Shown here piece by piece: positions 9,068-17,149 of a stretch of DNA of 64,000 nucleotides. The notes beneath the pieces were generated by a model that saw nothing but the letters and a program-made list of their open reading frames with translations, did no database searches and had not been told where the DNA came from. The number at the start of each line of letters is the position of its first letter. Within the stretch, counting starts at the first letter, position 1. This DNA is from Pedobacter puniceum (GTDB taxonomy: Bacteria > Bacteroidota > Bacteroidia > Sphingobacteriales > Sphingobacteriaceae): contig NZ_WKJI01000003.1 in assembly GCF_009674685.1 (NCBI RefSeq), forward strand, positions 62,001-126,000. The letters are read 5' to 3'. Made by a program: the position numbers and the translations under genes.

Positions 9068-10378
9068 TTAATAAACCAATTGTATATGTGGCTTATAAGT
9101 ATCTGTTCTGATGTTTGCTTTTAGCTCGTGTAAAATATTGTACAAGCCAAAATTGGTGCGGTTAACATAAATAAAATGCTTCACACCACGGGCTTGCTTA
9201 AACTCTGGCATTTTAGCTATTTTCTCGCCGAAAGTATATAGTGCATCAAAGAAATCGGTTTGCCCAAAATCAAATTCGCCTGTCATATAAGGTTCTGCAA
9301 AAAGAGTAATCATCTCTTTGTAGTTCTGATAATAGAACTCAATTTGTTGTGCATTATCTTTTGGTAAAATCATCTCTAAAAGCCTAAAAGCTTTAATGGT
9401 TTCTTCTTTGTTGTTTAATAATGCTGTTGATGTAGTAGAGAAGAACGGATAATAAAAATCATCTGGTAATTCTTTAATACATCCAAAATCAATAATACCC
9501 AGTTTGCCTTCTGGGGTAATTAAGAAATTACCCGGATGTGGGTCAGCATGTACCGCTCTTAATTCATGCTGTTGGAAATTGTAAAAATCCCAAAGTGCTT
9601 GCCCAATTTGGTTCCTTAATTCTTGACTAGGGTTGGTTTGTAAAAACTCTTTTAGATGCAAGCCTTCTATCCAATCCATCGTAATAATTCTTGGGCCTGA
9701 TAGTTCTGGATAATAGGTAGGGAAAACTAAATTAGGAATATCAGCACAAGCTTTAGAAAATTCTAAAGAGCGTTTTACTTCCAATTCATAATCTGTTTCT
9801 TCTATCAAACGCTCTTCTACCTCTTTCATATAAACATCAAGCTCCTTTTCGCTCATGCCTAACAATCTAAACGCAAAAGGTTTTACCAATTTAAGGTCTG
9901 ATGAAATGGAGCTACCAACACCCGGATATTGGATTTTTACCGCTAATTTTTTCCCGTTTAAAGTTGCTTGATGAACTTGCCCAATAGAAGCTGCATTGGT
10001 TGATTTTAAATTGAAAGTATCATAGATTTTTTCTGGCGTTTTACCAAAATGTTTTCTGAAAGATTGTACAATTAATGGTCCGCTTAGTGGTGGTGCATTG
10101 TATTGCGATAAAGAAAACTTGTCTACATAAGCCTTTGGTAGGATGTTTTTATCCATACTAAGCATTTGTGCCACTTTTAAAGCACTGCCTTTAAGCTGAC
10201 TTAAAGAGTTGTAGATGTCGCTGGCATTATCCTCATTTAATTCATCTCTACTTAAATCCGGATTAAAAAGTTTTTTAGAATAATGCTTGATATAATTACC
10301 ACCTATTTTTATACCTGTACCAACAAACTTTGCAGAACGGGCTACTTTACTGGATGGAATACTGTTTTGCTCTTTCAT
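9068..10378 (-). CDS. ABC1/UbiB (COQ8-like) family kinase
   Basis: A 436-residue atypical kinase. Visible motifs are LKGSALKVAQMLS (62-74, the KxGQ region, here K-V-A-Q), the AAS motif NAASIGQVHQ (128-137), K148 (AVKIQYPG), HADPHPGNF (277-285) and the metal-binding IDFG (296-299). UbiB/COQ8 proteins support quinone synthesis, and plant relatives affect prenyl-lipid metabolism under light stress. The substrate here is unknown. It is the last gene of the pterin operon, 54 nt after the TetR gene, a pairing I know from other Bacteroidota. Confidence 0.9.
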   Translation of the reverse strand: MKEQNSIPSSKVARSAKFVGTGIKIGGNYIKHYSKKLFNPDLSRDELNEDNASDIYNSLSQLKGSALKVAQMLSMDKNILPKAYVDKFSLSQYNAPPLSGPLIVQSFRKHFGKTPEKIYDTFNLKSTNAASIGQVHQATLNGKKLAVKIQYPGVGSSISSDLKLVKPFAFRLLGMSEKELDVYMKEVEERLIEETDYELEVKRSLEFSKACADIPNLVFPTYYPELSGPRIITMDWIEGLHLKEFLQTNPSQELRNQIGQALWDFYNFQQHELRAVHADPHPGNFLITPEGKLGIIDFGCIKELPDDFYYPFFSTTSTALLNNKEETIKAFRLLEMILPKDNAQQIEFYYQNYKEMITLFAEPYMTGEFDFGQTDFFDALYTFGEKIAKMPEFKQARGVKHFIYVNRTNFGLYNILHELKANIRTDTYKPHIQLVY

Positions 10379-10432
10379 CTTTATCTGTTATATCGTATTT
10401 AATACCAGTTGTTTTTTGGTGATTTAACTAAC

Positions 10433-11125
10433 TTAAAAAGCCATTTTAATACCTGCATGTTGTGCTAAAAACTTCCCGTATTCAAATAAATTATCAATAG
10501 GAGAGCGCTGGAATAAATCAAAAGTTACGTTAATGCCTTTTTCTATAGCTTCATCGGTTTTTTCAAATCCGGCAGATTGATCTTTAATCCAAAAATTTAG
10601 TAAGAAGGCTACTTGTAGCCAAAGCGCATCCACATATTTATCGCTAATAAACTTTCTTTCTGAAAGTTCGCCGCTTTCTAAACCATCTTGTATAATTTGG
10701 GTACTAAACTCGGTAAAAGTTTCTTTGGCAGAGCTTAATGCTGTAGGAGTTTTAATTCCTTTTTTAAAGTTTCTAACGCTATGTAGGGCATAACTTCTTT
10801 TGCTTTTTAAAAGCTCAAAAAAGCTATAGAAGAAAGATAACGCTTTTTCTCTGGCCGAGTATTGCTCCCAAACTTCCTGACTTTTAATCTCGGCGATGGT
10901 TTTAGAAAATAAATCGTTCCAGATATCAGCTTCTATAGCACTAAAAGAAGCATAAAACTTATAAAACTCTTCTTCGGCCATTTTATTCTTCTTCGCAAAA
11001 ATAAAAACCGATGCAGGTTGCTTGCCCTCAGTTAATAAATGTTCTATATATGCATTCTGAATTTTTTCTTTAGTACCCATTGCTTTTGGCTTTTTTTCTG
11101 AGACTTTATTTTCCATCATCTTCAA
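10433..11125 (-). CDS. TetR/AcrR-type regulator
   Basis: A 230-residue helical protein. Residues 17-70 (GTKEKIQNAYIEHLLTEG through EEEFYKFYASFSAIEADIW) look like the TetR DNA-binding domain. Its recognition helix is less basic than usual, and the KKNKMAEEEFYKFY stretch replaces the common turn. The rest is an all-helical ligand or dimer domain. It precedes the ABC1 kinase gene and follows the flavin reductase by 13 nt. It may regulate this operon, but no palindrome proves that. Another start, M4, is possible. Confidence 0.8.
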   Translation of the reverse strand: MKMMENKVSEKKPKAMGTKEKIQNAYIEHLLTEGKQPASVFIFAKKNKMAEEEFYKFYASFSAIEADIWNDLFSKTIAEIKSQEVWEQYSAREKALSFFYSFFELLKSKRSYALHSVRNFKKGIKTPTALSSAKETFTEFSTQIIQDGLESGELSERKFISDKYVDALWLQVAFLLNFWIKDQSAGFEKTDEAIEKGINVTFDLFQRSPIDNLFEYGKFLAQHAGIKMAF

Positions 11126-11138
11126 GATTAATTACTTC

Positions 11139-11780
11139 TTAAACGTTTATTTCTTCTGGATGTTTTTCTGGTTGTGCATAGCTTAATCTGGCTAATAGTT
11201 GGGTGCTGTGGTAAGCATCTAAACCAGCTACAGTTACCGTATTTGTTGCTGCTAGGTTTATATAACCATCTGCTGAAATTAAATTTTCATCAACTAAAAT
11301 ATGCTGCACTTCGCCAATAACTATACGCGTACCATTTAATGCAACAGGGATGATTTCTTTTAATTTTAAACCCAATTTAACCGATGATTCCTTAACAAAA
11401 GGAGCATCAAAACCTTCTAAATACTCTTCCTGAAAACCACAAGCAGCAAATTCAGATTCACCAGCTTTATACCTAGCGCTGGTCTGATGTGCGGCTTTAT
11501 AAAACTCTTCCTTAACGTTGTTAAGGGTGTAGTAGCTGCTTTCGCTGATGTTTTTTAAGGTTTCATGCTCTGGTCCATCTGGCCTTACCACCATGCCAAT
11601 GTAAGGTGGGTTAGCACCAATATGAAAAATAGAGTTAAACAAAGCAATATTGGTTGCGCCATTTGTTTTGTTTATTGTTGCAACCATTTGTAAGCTCTTA
11701 AACCCCGATATACTGTTCATAAAAGTAGTGCGGTATCTGCTTGGGAGTTCTGTAATTTGCTCTAGGGTAAGATGTTTCAT
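11139..11780 (-). CDS. flavin reductase-like (flavoredoxin) protein
   Basis: A 213-residue protein with the split-barrel flavin-reductase-like fold: RYRTTFMNSISGFKSLQMVAT, NIALFNSIFHIGANPPYIGMV (FMN-binding strand region) and the middle segment SSYYTLNNVKEEFYKAAHQT. The family transfers electrons from NAD(P)H to flavin or carries bound FMN; the substrate here is unknown. It begins one base after the SDR stop, within the pterin operon. Placement next to photolyase genes suggests supply of reduced flavin, which is inference. Confidence 0.85.
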   Translation of the reverse strand: MKHLTLEQITELPSRYRTTFMNSISGFKSLQMVATINKTNGATNIALFNSIFHIGANPPYIGMVVRPDGPEHETLKNISESSYYTLNNVKEEFYKAAHQTSARYKAGESEFAACGFQEEYLEGFDAPFVKESSVKLGLKLKEIIPVALNGTRIVIGEVQHILVDENLISADGYINLAATNTVTVAGLDAYHSTQLLARLSYAQPEKHPEEINV

Positions 11781-11781
11781 T

Positions 11782-12480
11782 TTAAAATGATTTTAAAGTA
11801 GACATTCCGCCATCAATACCTATAACCTGCCCAGTTATCCAAGAACTTTTTTCTGATAATAAGAAATTGGCAGCTTCTGCCAGTTCTTCTGCTGTTCCGA
11901 TTCTTCCTAAAGGGTGTCTTTTTTCAGATGCTTCTCTTCTTTCTGGTGTAGCTAATAAGCCGGCAGCCAAAGGCGTATCCGTTAAAGAAGGCGCTAAAGC
12001 ATTTACTCTTATTTTGGAAGCCGCAAATTCTGCCGCTAGTGAAACAGTTAAGCCTTCTATTGCACTTTTGGCCGCTGCTATAGATGCATGAAAACCCATC
12101 CCGGCTTTAGCAGCTACAGTGCTAAATAGCAAAATACTAGCTTGTTTGGATGCTTTAAGCTGTGGTAATACTTGCTGTATAACTTTTACAACACCAATAA
12201 CATTTACTTCGTAATCTTTTCTAAAATCATCTGCTGTAAGTCGGGCAAATGGCTTTAGATTTATAGTTCCAGGGCAATAAGCTAAACCATGGATGGTCTC
12301 AGGTAAATGGTTTTTTAAAACAGTAACATCACCTAAAATATCTAGTTCAACAAATGTTGCTTCTAAAGGTAATTCGCCCCTATGTCTAGAAACAGCGGTA
12401 ACATCATGCCCATCAGCAATTAGTTTTTTTACTAATTCCAAACCTATACCTGTACTACCACCAATTACTAAATAATTCAT
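11782..12480 (-). CDS. atypical short-chain dehydrogenase in pterin operon
   Basis: A 232-residue Rossmann protein with the cofactor loop GGSTGIG (7-13), N93 in EVNVIG and the end motif GQVIGIDGG. The usual YxxxK catalytic pair is altered: the sequence is HASIAAAK (131-138), so the lysine K138 is present but the tyrosine position holds Ile134. It sits between folE and the flavin reductase, with one-base gaps on both sides. By position it could act as a pteridine or sepiapterin-type reductase, but the missing tyrosine makes the reaction uncertain. Confidence 0.88.
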   Translation of the reverse strand: MNYLVIGGSTGIGLELVKKLIADGHDVTAVSRHRGELPLEATFVELDILGDVTVLKNHLPETIHGLAYCPGTINLKPFARLTADDFRKDYEVNVIGVVKVIQQVLPQLKASKQASILLFSTVAAKAGMGFHASIAAAKSAIEGLTVSLAAEFAASKIRVNALAPSLTDTPLAAGLLATPERREASEKRHPLGRIGTAEELAEAANFLLSEKSSWITGQVIGIDGGMSTLKSF

Positions 12481-12481
12481 A

Positions 12482-13165
12482 TTATCCTATATGTTTTAAA
12501 AATTCATTACGGGTGTCAATATCTAAGAATTTGCCACCATACTCTGCAGTTACAGTAGAACTTTGCACATCTTTAATCCCTCTTGATGATACGCATAAGT
12601 GGGTAGCGTCAATTACAACAGCTACATCCTCTGTACCTAAAGCTTGCTTTAACTCATTAGCAATTTGCATAGTTAAGCGCTCTTGTACTTGTGGTCTTTG
12701 TGCATAATATTGTACAATACGGTTTAGTTTTGATAAACCAATTACTTTACCATTACTTATGTAAGCTACATGTGCTTTTCCGATAATTGGAACAAAATGG
12801 TGCTCGCAATTACTGTATAAAGTAATATTCTTTTCAACCAGCATTTGATTGTATTGATATTTGTTATCAAACAGCTTCATATCTGGTTTATTAGCCGGGT
12901 TTAAACCTTTGAAAATTTCTTTTACATACATTTTGGCGACTCTTTGCGGAGTACCTCTTAGGCTATCATCTGTTAAATCAAGACCTAAAATATCCATGAT
13001 ATGTTTGAAGTGGTGTGCTATCTGTTCTATTTTGATATCATCATCTAAATCAAAAGCGTCTTCTCTTAATGGTGTATCATAAGAGGTTCCAATATGTTCA
13101 TCGCCTAAGGCGTCAAATTGGCTTAGTACATCTTCTTTTAGGGGTTTAAGCTGGGTACTCAACAT
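12482..13165 (-). CDS. folE: GTP cyclohydrolase I
   Basis: FolE converts GTP to 7,8-dihydroneopterin triphosphate, the first step of folate and biopterin synthesis. In the 227-residue form the zinc ligands are C120, H123 ([10 protein letters not shown]) and C191 (THLCVSSRG). [12 protein letters not shown] and [11 protein letters not shown] are also present. I chose the ATG at 13165, which overlaps the previous gene by 20 nt. An in-frame ATG at 13195 would overlap by 50 nt. The partner genes suggest a biopterin-like branch rather than only folate. Confidence 0.95.
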   Translation of the reverse strand: MLSTQLKPLKEDVLSQFDALGDEHIGTSYDTPLREDAFDLDDDIKIEQIAHHFKHIMDILGLDLTDDSLRGTPQRVAKMYVKEIFKGLNPANKPDMKLFDNKYQYNQMLVEKNITLYSNCEHHFVPIIGKAHVAYISNGKVIGLSKLNRIVQYYAQRPQVQERLTMQIANELKQALGTEDVAVVIDATHLCVSSRGIKDVQSSTVTAEYGGKFLDIDTRNEFLKHIG

Positions 13166-13559
13166 AGTTTCTTTCAGTTTCAAAAAGTGTAACATAAAGA
13201 TCTAGCGCAGTATCTAACTGTGCTCTTAATATATTCCATATAACCATGGCAATATTTTCTGCAGTAGGATTCAAATCTTTAAATTCTTCTACATCTAAAT
13301 TGAGGTTCTTATGGTCAAATTTTTCTACAACATGGTCTTGGATGATGTCGGATAAAATTTTCATATCTACCAAATAACCTGTTTGTTCATCTGGGTAACC
13401 AATTACCTTTACAATAAGTTCATAGTTATGTCCGTGGAAACTGGGATTATTACACTTTCCAAAAACTTTTTTATTTTCTTCATCGCTCCAAAGCGGATTA
13501 TGAAGTCTGTGTGCGGCATTAAAATGTTCTTTTCTGTAAACGGCTATTTTCTGTTTCAT
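13146..13559 (-). CDS. 6-pyruvoyl-tetrahydropterin synthase (PTPS-type, COG0720)
   Basis: The 137-residue protein turns dihydroneopterin triphosphate into a pyruvoyl- or carboxy-tetrahydropterin. Zinc ligands are H17 (NAAHRLH), H42 and H44 (FHGHNYEL). The catalytic cysteine C36 is spaced C-x5-HGH, the PTPS type; QueD enzymes have C-x3-HGH. The segments [22 protein letters not shown] and [10 protein letters not shown] resemble animal PTPS closely. No queC or queE lies nearby. It leads the operon with folE and the SDR, and a shared promoter/operator motif lies directly upstream. Confidence 0.92.
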   Translation of the reverse strand: MKQKIAVYRKEHFNAAHRLHNPLWSDEENKKVFGKCNNPSFHGHNYELIVKVIGYPDEQTGYLVDMKILSDIIQDHVVEKFDHKNLNLDVEEFKDLNPTAENIAMVIWNILRAQLDTALDLYVTLFETERNYVEYPA

Positions 13560-13584
13560 TGTTAGTCTAACATCAAGGATGTTG

Positions 13585-13623
13585 TTTTGTTTAACTTTTA
13601 TAGATATTTCTTAAACAAATGTA
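13585..13623 (-). promoter_or_regulatory. promoter/operator of the pterin operon (shared motif)
   Basis: Read on the minus strand, a -7 box TACATTTG (13616-13623) runs straight into TTTGTTTA (13586-13619 holds the whole inverted pair). Then come ten bases and ATAAAAGTTAAACAAAA (13585-13601). The two arms TTTGTTTA and TAAACAAA are inverted with 18 bases between. The same layout lies before the ECF sigma gene at 58456-58494. No TTTG -33 box is seen. The site overlaps the likely transcription start, as a repressor site would. Confidence 0.6.
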
Positions 13624-13630
13624 CGATAGA

Positions 13631-13918
13631 TTATCGCTTAGAGATTTTATTTAATGTAATTTGACGTTGTAATGAACATTTAAAGCGGTTTACACCCTGC
13701 TCTCTTTTCTTTTGATGTTTGATAGAAACTTGATGGGCTCTTTCTCTCCAAAGCCTCCAGCTTGATGGTTTAAGTTCTCTTCTCATCAAACGGATAACAT
13801 CTTGCTCTTTTAATTTAAATTGATATTCTATGGCTTCAAAAGGAGTACGGTCTTCCCAAGCCATTTCTATAATTCTATCTATATCGGCTTGACTTAAATT
13901 TTTAAAATTTTGTTTCAT
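13631..13918 (-). CDS. TIGR03643 family small protein
   Basis: A 95-residue basic protein matching TIGR03643: [51 protein letters not shown] and a basic end. The pattern suggests a small helix-turn-helix-like fold, but the function is unknown. The family is often found beside cryptochromes and DUF2256, as here. It is divergent from the DUF2256 gene with only 41 nt between start codons, and it precedes the pterin operon on the same strand. Confidence 0.85.
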   Translation of the reverse strand: MKQNFKNLSQADIDRIIEMAWEDRTPFEAIEYQFKLKEQDVIRLMRRELKPSSWRLWRERAHQVSIKHQKKREQGVNRFKCSLQRQITLNKISKR

Positions 13919-13959
13919 CAGTGATTAAACATCTTAAGCAGTCTATTGTTTATTTCCTC

Positions 13960-14112
13960 ATGAAGAACAAAAGCGGTAAAATTGTTAGCAAAGCCCATTT
14001 ACCTGCTAAGCTTTGTGTAGTTTGTAATAGGCCTTTCTCTTGGCGTAAAAAGTGGGAAAAATGTTGGGAAGAAGTAAAATATTGTTCAGAACGTTGCCGA
14101 AATATGAAATAA
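13960..14112 (+). CDS. DUF2256 zinc-ribbon small protein
   Basis: A 50-residue protein with a CxxC (C19, C22: CVVCNRPF), then C35 and the pair C42 and C46 (YCSERCR). This is the DUF2256 zinc-ribbon pattern with W28RKKWEKCW between. The ATG at 13960 fits the family length. An in-frame GTG at 13921 would add 13 residues and is rejected. It lies 37 nt before cryptochrome DASH on the same strand. DUF2256 genes commonly accompany cryptochromes; the function is unknown. Confidence 0.85.
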   Translation: MKNKSGKIVSKAHLPAKLCVVCNRPFSWRKKWEKCWEEVKYCSERCRNMK

Positions 14113-14149
14113 TAACCAAATTGCAGGCATTTTAAATATAAACCTTGAC

Positions 14150-15490
14150 ATGAGTGGTAAAACGATATTAGTATGGTTCAGGAACGATCTACGTATTCAT
14201 GATAATGAAATACTACTTGAAGCTACATTAAAAGGTACTAAAATTGTTCCTGTTTACATTTTTGATACTCGTTATTATACACAAACGGTTTATCAAACTC
14301 AAAAAACTGGGGTATTTAGAGCACAATTCACTATAGAAAGTGTTACTGATTTAAGACTCTCTTTACAAAAACTAGGCGGAGAATTATTGGTTTATACGGG
14401 TATTCCAGAGCAAATAATCCCAGAAATAGTTAAAAAATATCAAGTTGATGAGGTTTATCATCATAGAGAGGTAGCATCAGAAGAAACCAAAATTTCTTCT
14501 TTGGTTGAAGATGCGCTTTGGAAAAGCCAAATTAACTTAAAGCATTTTATTGGGCATACCTTATATCATAAAGAAGATTTACCTTTCCCTATAAAAGATA
14601 TTCCTGATGTATTCACCAAGTTTAGGAAAAAAGCAGAGAAGGAAGGCCAAATACGCTCGGTATTTGCTACGCCAGAAAAAATTATAGTTCCAAACAATTT
14701 AGAACAAACAGAAATCCCATCACTTCAAGATTTAGGTTTTGAAGAGTTTCAGCCAGACCAACGTAGGGCTATAAATTTTATAGGTGGTGAAACTGAAGGC
14801 TTAAAAAGATTGAACTATTATTTGTGGGAAACAGATTTTCTAAAGCAATATAAAATCACCAGAAATGGTTTAATTGGTGCCGATTATAGTTCTAAACTAT
14901 CTCCATGGCTTTCTGCAGGATGTGTATCACCAAGAGAAGTTTATTGGGAAGTAAAGAAATATGAGAAAGAGCGTGGAGCAAACGACTCTACTTATTGGTT
15001 GATTTTCGAATTGATTTGGAGAGATTACTTCCGTTTTATGTTCAAAAAACATGGAACCCAATACTTTATACAAGAAGGTGTAAAGGGTAAATCTCAGGAC
15101 TTAGCGTCTAATCAAGAAGAATTGTTTGAGAAATGGAAGGCTGGTAAAACTGGAGTACCTTTTGTGGATGCTAATATGAGAGAACTTAACCTAACAGGGT
15201 TCATGAGTAACAGAGGCCGTCAAAATGTTGCTTCTTATTTGGTTAAAGATTTAAAAGTAAACTGGACCTTAGGGGCAGCTTATTTTGAGGAAAAACTCAT
15301 TGATTACTCTCCTTCAAGCAATTGGGGTAATTGGGCTTACGTTGCTGGTGTAGGAAACGACCCCCGAGAAGACAGATATTTTAATATCCCTAAACAAGCC
15401 AAAGAATATGACCCTAAAGGGGAGTATGTTAAATTATGGCTTCCAGAACTATCTGAGCGTGGTGTAGAAACTGTACACGAAAATTACTAA
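14150..15490 (+). CDS. cryptochrome DASH
   Basis: A 446-residue FAD-binding blue-light protein. DASH members repair cyclobutane dimers in single-stranded DNA or act as photoreceptors, with methenyltetrahydrofolate as common antenna. Residues 1-130 are the antenna domain (ILVWFRNDLRIHDNE). The FAD domain contains YSSKLSPWLSAGC (246-258), ELIWRDYFRF (287-296), DANMRELNLTGFMSNRGRQN (340-359) and NWGNWAYVAGVGNDPRED, the DASH-specific end. It is co-directional with DUF2256 and the Fe-S photolyase. The antenna pterin could come from the neighbouring pterin genes, as inference. Confidence 0.95.
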   Translation: MSGKTILVWFRNDLRIHDNEILLEATLKGTKIVPVYIFDTRYYTQTVYQTQKTGVFRAQFTIESVTDLRLSLQKLGGELLVYTGIPEQIIPEIVKKYQVDEVYHHREVASEETKISSLVEDALWKSQINLKHFIGHTLYHKEDLPFPIKDIPDVFTKFRKKAEKEGQIRSVFATPEKIIVPNNLEQTEIPSLQDLGFEEFQPDQRRAINFIGGETEGLKRLNYYLWETDFLKQYKITRNGLIGADYSSKLSPWLSAGCVSPREVYWEVKKYEKERGANDSTYWLIFELIWRDYFRFMFKKHGTQYFIQEGVKGKSQDLASNQEELFEKWKAGKTGVPFVDANMRELNLTGFMSNRGRQNVASYLVKDLKVNWTLGAAYFEEKLIDYSPSSNWGNWAYVAGVGNDPREDRYFNIPKQAKEYDPKGEYVKLWLPELSERGVETVHENY

Positions 15491-15501
15491 AGAATTTAAC
15501 A

Positions 15502-15530
15502 AACTAATACAATTGTAAATTGTATTAGTT
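15502..15530 (+). repeat. 13-bp perfect inverted repeat between the two photolyase genes
   Basis: AACTAATACAATT (15502-15514), loop GTA, then the exact complement (15518-15530). The stem ends two bases before the ATG at 15533, so it would sit over the ribosome entry site of the second gene. No T-run follows, so a simple terminator is unlikely. A role in translation control or transcript stability, or a protein-binding site, is possible. Confidence 0.7.
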
Positions 15531-15532
15531 AC

Positions 15533-17068
15533 ATGTCTAAAACCTTAAGGTTAATTTTAGGAGATCAACTTAATACACAACATCCATGGTTTGCTGATAA
15601 GCAAAAAGATGTTACGTATGTGATGATGGAAATCATACCAGAGCAATTGTATGTGAAGCATCACATCCAAAAGATTATTGGTTTCTTTCTCAATATGAGG
15701 CATTTTGCCTTAAGCCTTAAACAGCAAGGGCATCATGTAATTTACTTTTACCTTGACAGCGCAGAAAACCAACAAGATTTTAAAGAAAACCTACTTTGGC
15801 TGAAGCAAAAACTTAGCATTAAAAAGTTCGAGTATCAGTTACCTGATGAAGTAAGACTTGATGAAGTTTTAAAAGAAATCCAAAAAGAATTTAAAGAAAG
15901 TAAAGTTTACGATACCTATCATTTCTTAACTTCAAGAAATGAGGTAAAAGACTTCTTTAGAGGTAAGAAACAGTATTTGATGGAGAATTTTTATCGCTAT
16001 ATGCGAAAAAAACATCAAATATTAGTAGATGATAAACAAAACCCAATTGGTGGTCAATGGAACTTTGATGCCGAGAATCGGAAAAAATATGATGGTAAAG
16101 CTCCTTTAAAAGATGCTCTTCTATTTAAAAGAGATGTAACCGAATTGGTTGCTTTGCTAGATAAATTGCAAATACCTTATTTCGGAGGAATCAATAAAAA
16201 GGAATATAATTACCCCGTTGGAAGGCAAGAAGCTTTTGCCTTACTAGACTACTTTTGCCAAGAGCTTTTGCCTGCTTTTGGTACTTACGAAGATGCTATG
16301 TTAAAAGAGCATGTAACACTTTTTCATTCCAGATTATCTTTTATACTGAATTTAAAAGTTATTAGCCCTTATGAGGTTGTACAGCAAGTTGTTAAATATT
16401 GGGAGTTACATCAAAATAGCATTACCATAGCTCAGGTAGAAGGTTTTACAAGGCAGGTTATAGGCTGGCGAGAGTATATGCGTGGAATCTATTGGGCAGA
16501 AATGCCCGACTTTAAAGAGAAAAATTTCTTTAATTACAGTACTTCTTTACCAACATGGTTTTGGGATGGAAAAGTAAAAATGAACTGCTTAAAGCATTGC
16601 ATATCAAACTCTTTAGAGCATGCTTACGCACACCATATACAACGCTTAATGGTTATTGGCAATTTTACATTGTTAGCAGGTATACATCCTAGTGAGGTAG
16701 ATAATTGGTTTTTAGGTGTTTACACGGATGCTGTAGAATGGGTGCAAATTACCAATACCAGAGGGATGAGCCAATTTGCAGATGGAGGAATTGTTGGAAG
16801 TAAGCCCTATGTATCATCAGCCAATTATATTGATAAAATGAGCAATTATTGCAAGGGCTGTTTTTACGATAAAGCTAAAAGACATGGGAACAAAGCTTGT
16901 CCGTTTAATAGTTTGTATTGGAACTTTTATATAGCGCATGAAGATAAGCTTAGAAGCAATCAGCGAGTTTCTATGATGTATAAGCTTTTAGAAAAAATTG
17001 AGCCTGATGAAAAAGAAAAAATTACAGAACAAGCAAAAAAATATTTGGAAAATCTAAACAGCTTGTAA
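15533..17068 (+). CDS. iron-sulfur bacterial cryptochrome/photolyase (FeS-BCP, (6-4) type)
   Basis: A 511-residue protein of the PhrB/CryB group, which repairs (6-4) photoproducts and binds FAD, a 4Fe-4S cluster and a lumazine antenna. It starts TLRLILGDQLN, the group's hallmark. The cluster cysteines are C352, C440, C443 and C456 (NCLKHC, YCKGC, KACPFNSLYW), with the same spacing as in Agrobacterium PhrB. RQVIGWREYMRGIYW, NFTLLAGIHPSEVDNWF and AVEWVQITNTRGMSQFADGG form the FAD site. It lies 42 nt after cryptochrome DASH. Confidence 0.95.
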   Translation: MSKTLRLILGDQLNTQHPWFADKQKDVTYVMMEIIPEQLYVKHHIQKIIGFFLNMRHFALSLKQQGHHVIYFYLDSAENQQDFKENLLWLKQKLSIKKFEYQLPDEVRLDEVLKEIQKEFKESKVYDTYHFLTSRNEVKDFFRGKKQYLMENFYRYMRKKHQILVDDKQNPIGGQWNFDAENRKKYDGKAPLKDALLFKRDVTELVALLDKLQIPYFGGINKKEYNYPVGRQEAFALLDYFCQELLPAFGTYEDAMLKEHVTLFHSRLSFILNLKVISPYEVVQQVVKYWELHQNSITIAQVEGFTRQVIGWREYMRGIYWAEMPDFKEKNFFNYSTSLPTWFWDGKVKMNCLKHCISNSLEHAYAHHIQRLMVIGNFTLLAGIHPSEVDNWFLGVYTDAVEWVQITNTRGMSQFADGGIVGSKPYVSSANYIDKMSNYCKGCFYDKAKRHGNKACPFNSLYWNFYIAHEDKLRSNQRVSMMYKLLEKIEPDEKEKITEQAKKYLENLNSL

Positions 17069-17089
17069 ATTTGTATTTGTTTAAACAAA
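17066..17089 (+). promoter_or_regulatory. possible promoter/operator of the MerR gene
   Basis: TAAATTTG (17066-17073) fits a -7 box. Two bases later comes the perfect palindrome TTTGTTTAAACAAA (17076-17089), which joins the same TTTGTTTA and TAAACAAA arms seen apart at 13.6 and 58.5 kb. It lies about 60 nt before the MerR start and could be a self-regulation site. The -7 box overlaps the stop codon of the photolyase gene. Confidence 0.45.
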
Positions 17090-17149
17090 TTTAACATAAG
17101 CTTGTTACTGCATTAACTCTAAAGCAGAAGTAGCTATAAAACAGGTAAG

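Noticed and set aside
13146-13559. queD of queuosine synthesis
   Set aside because: Cys to HGH spacing and flanking motifs fit PTPS; no other queuosine gene is near.
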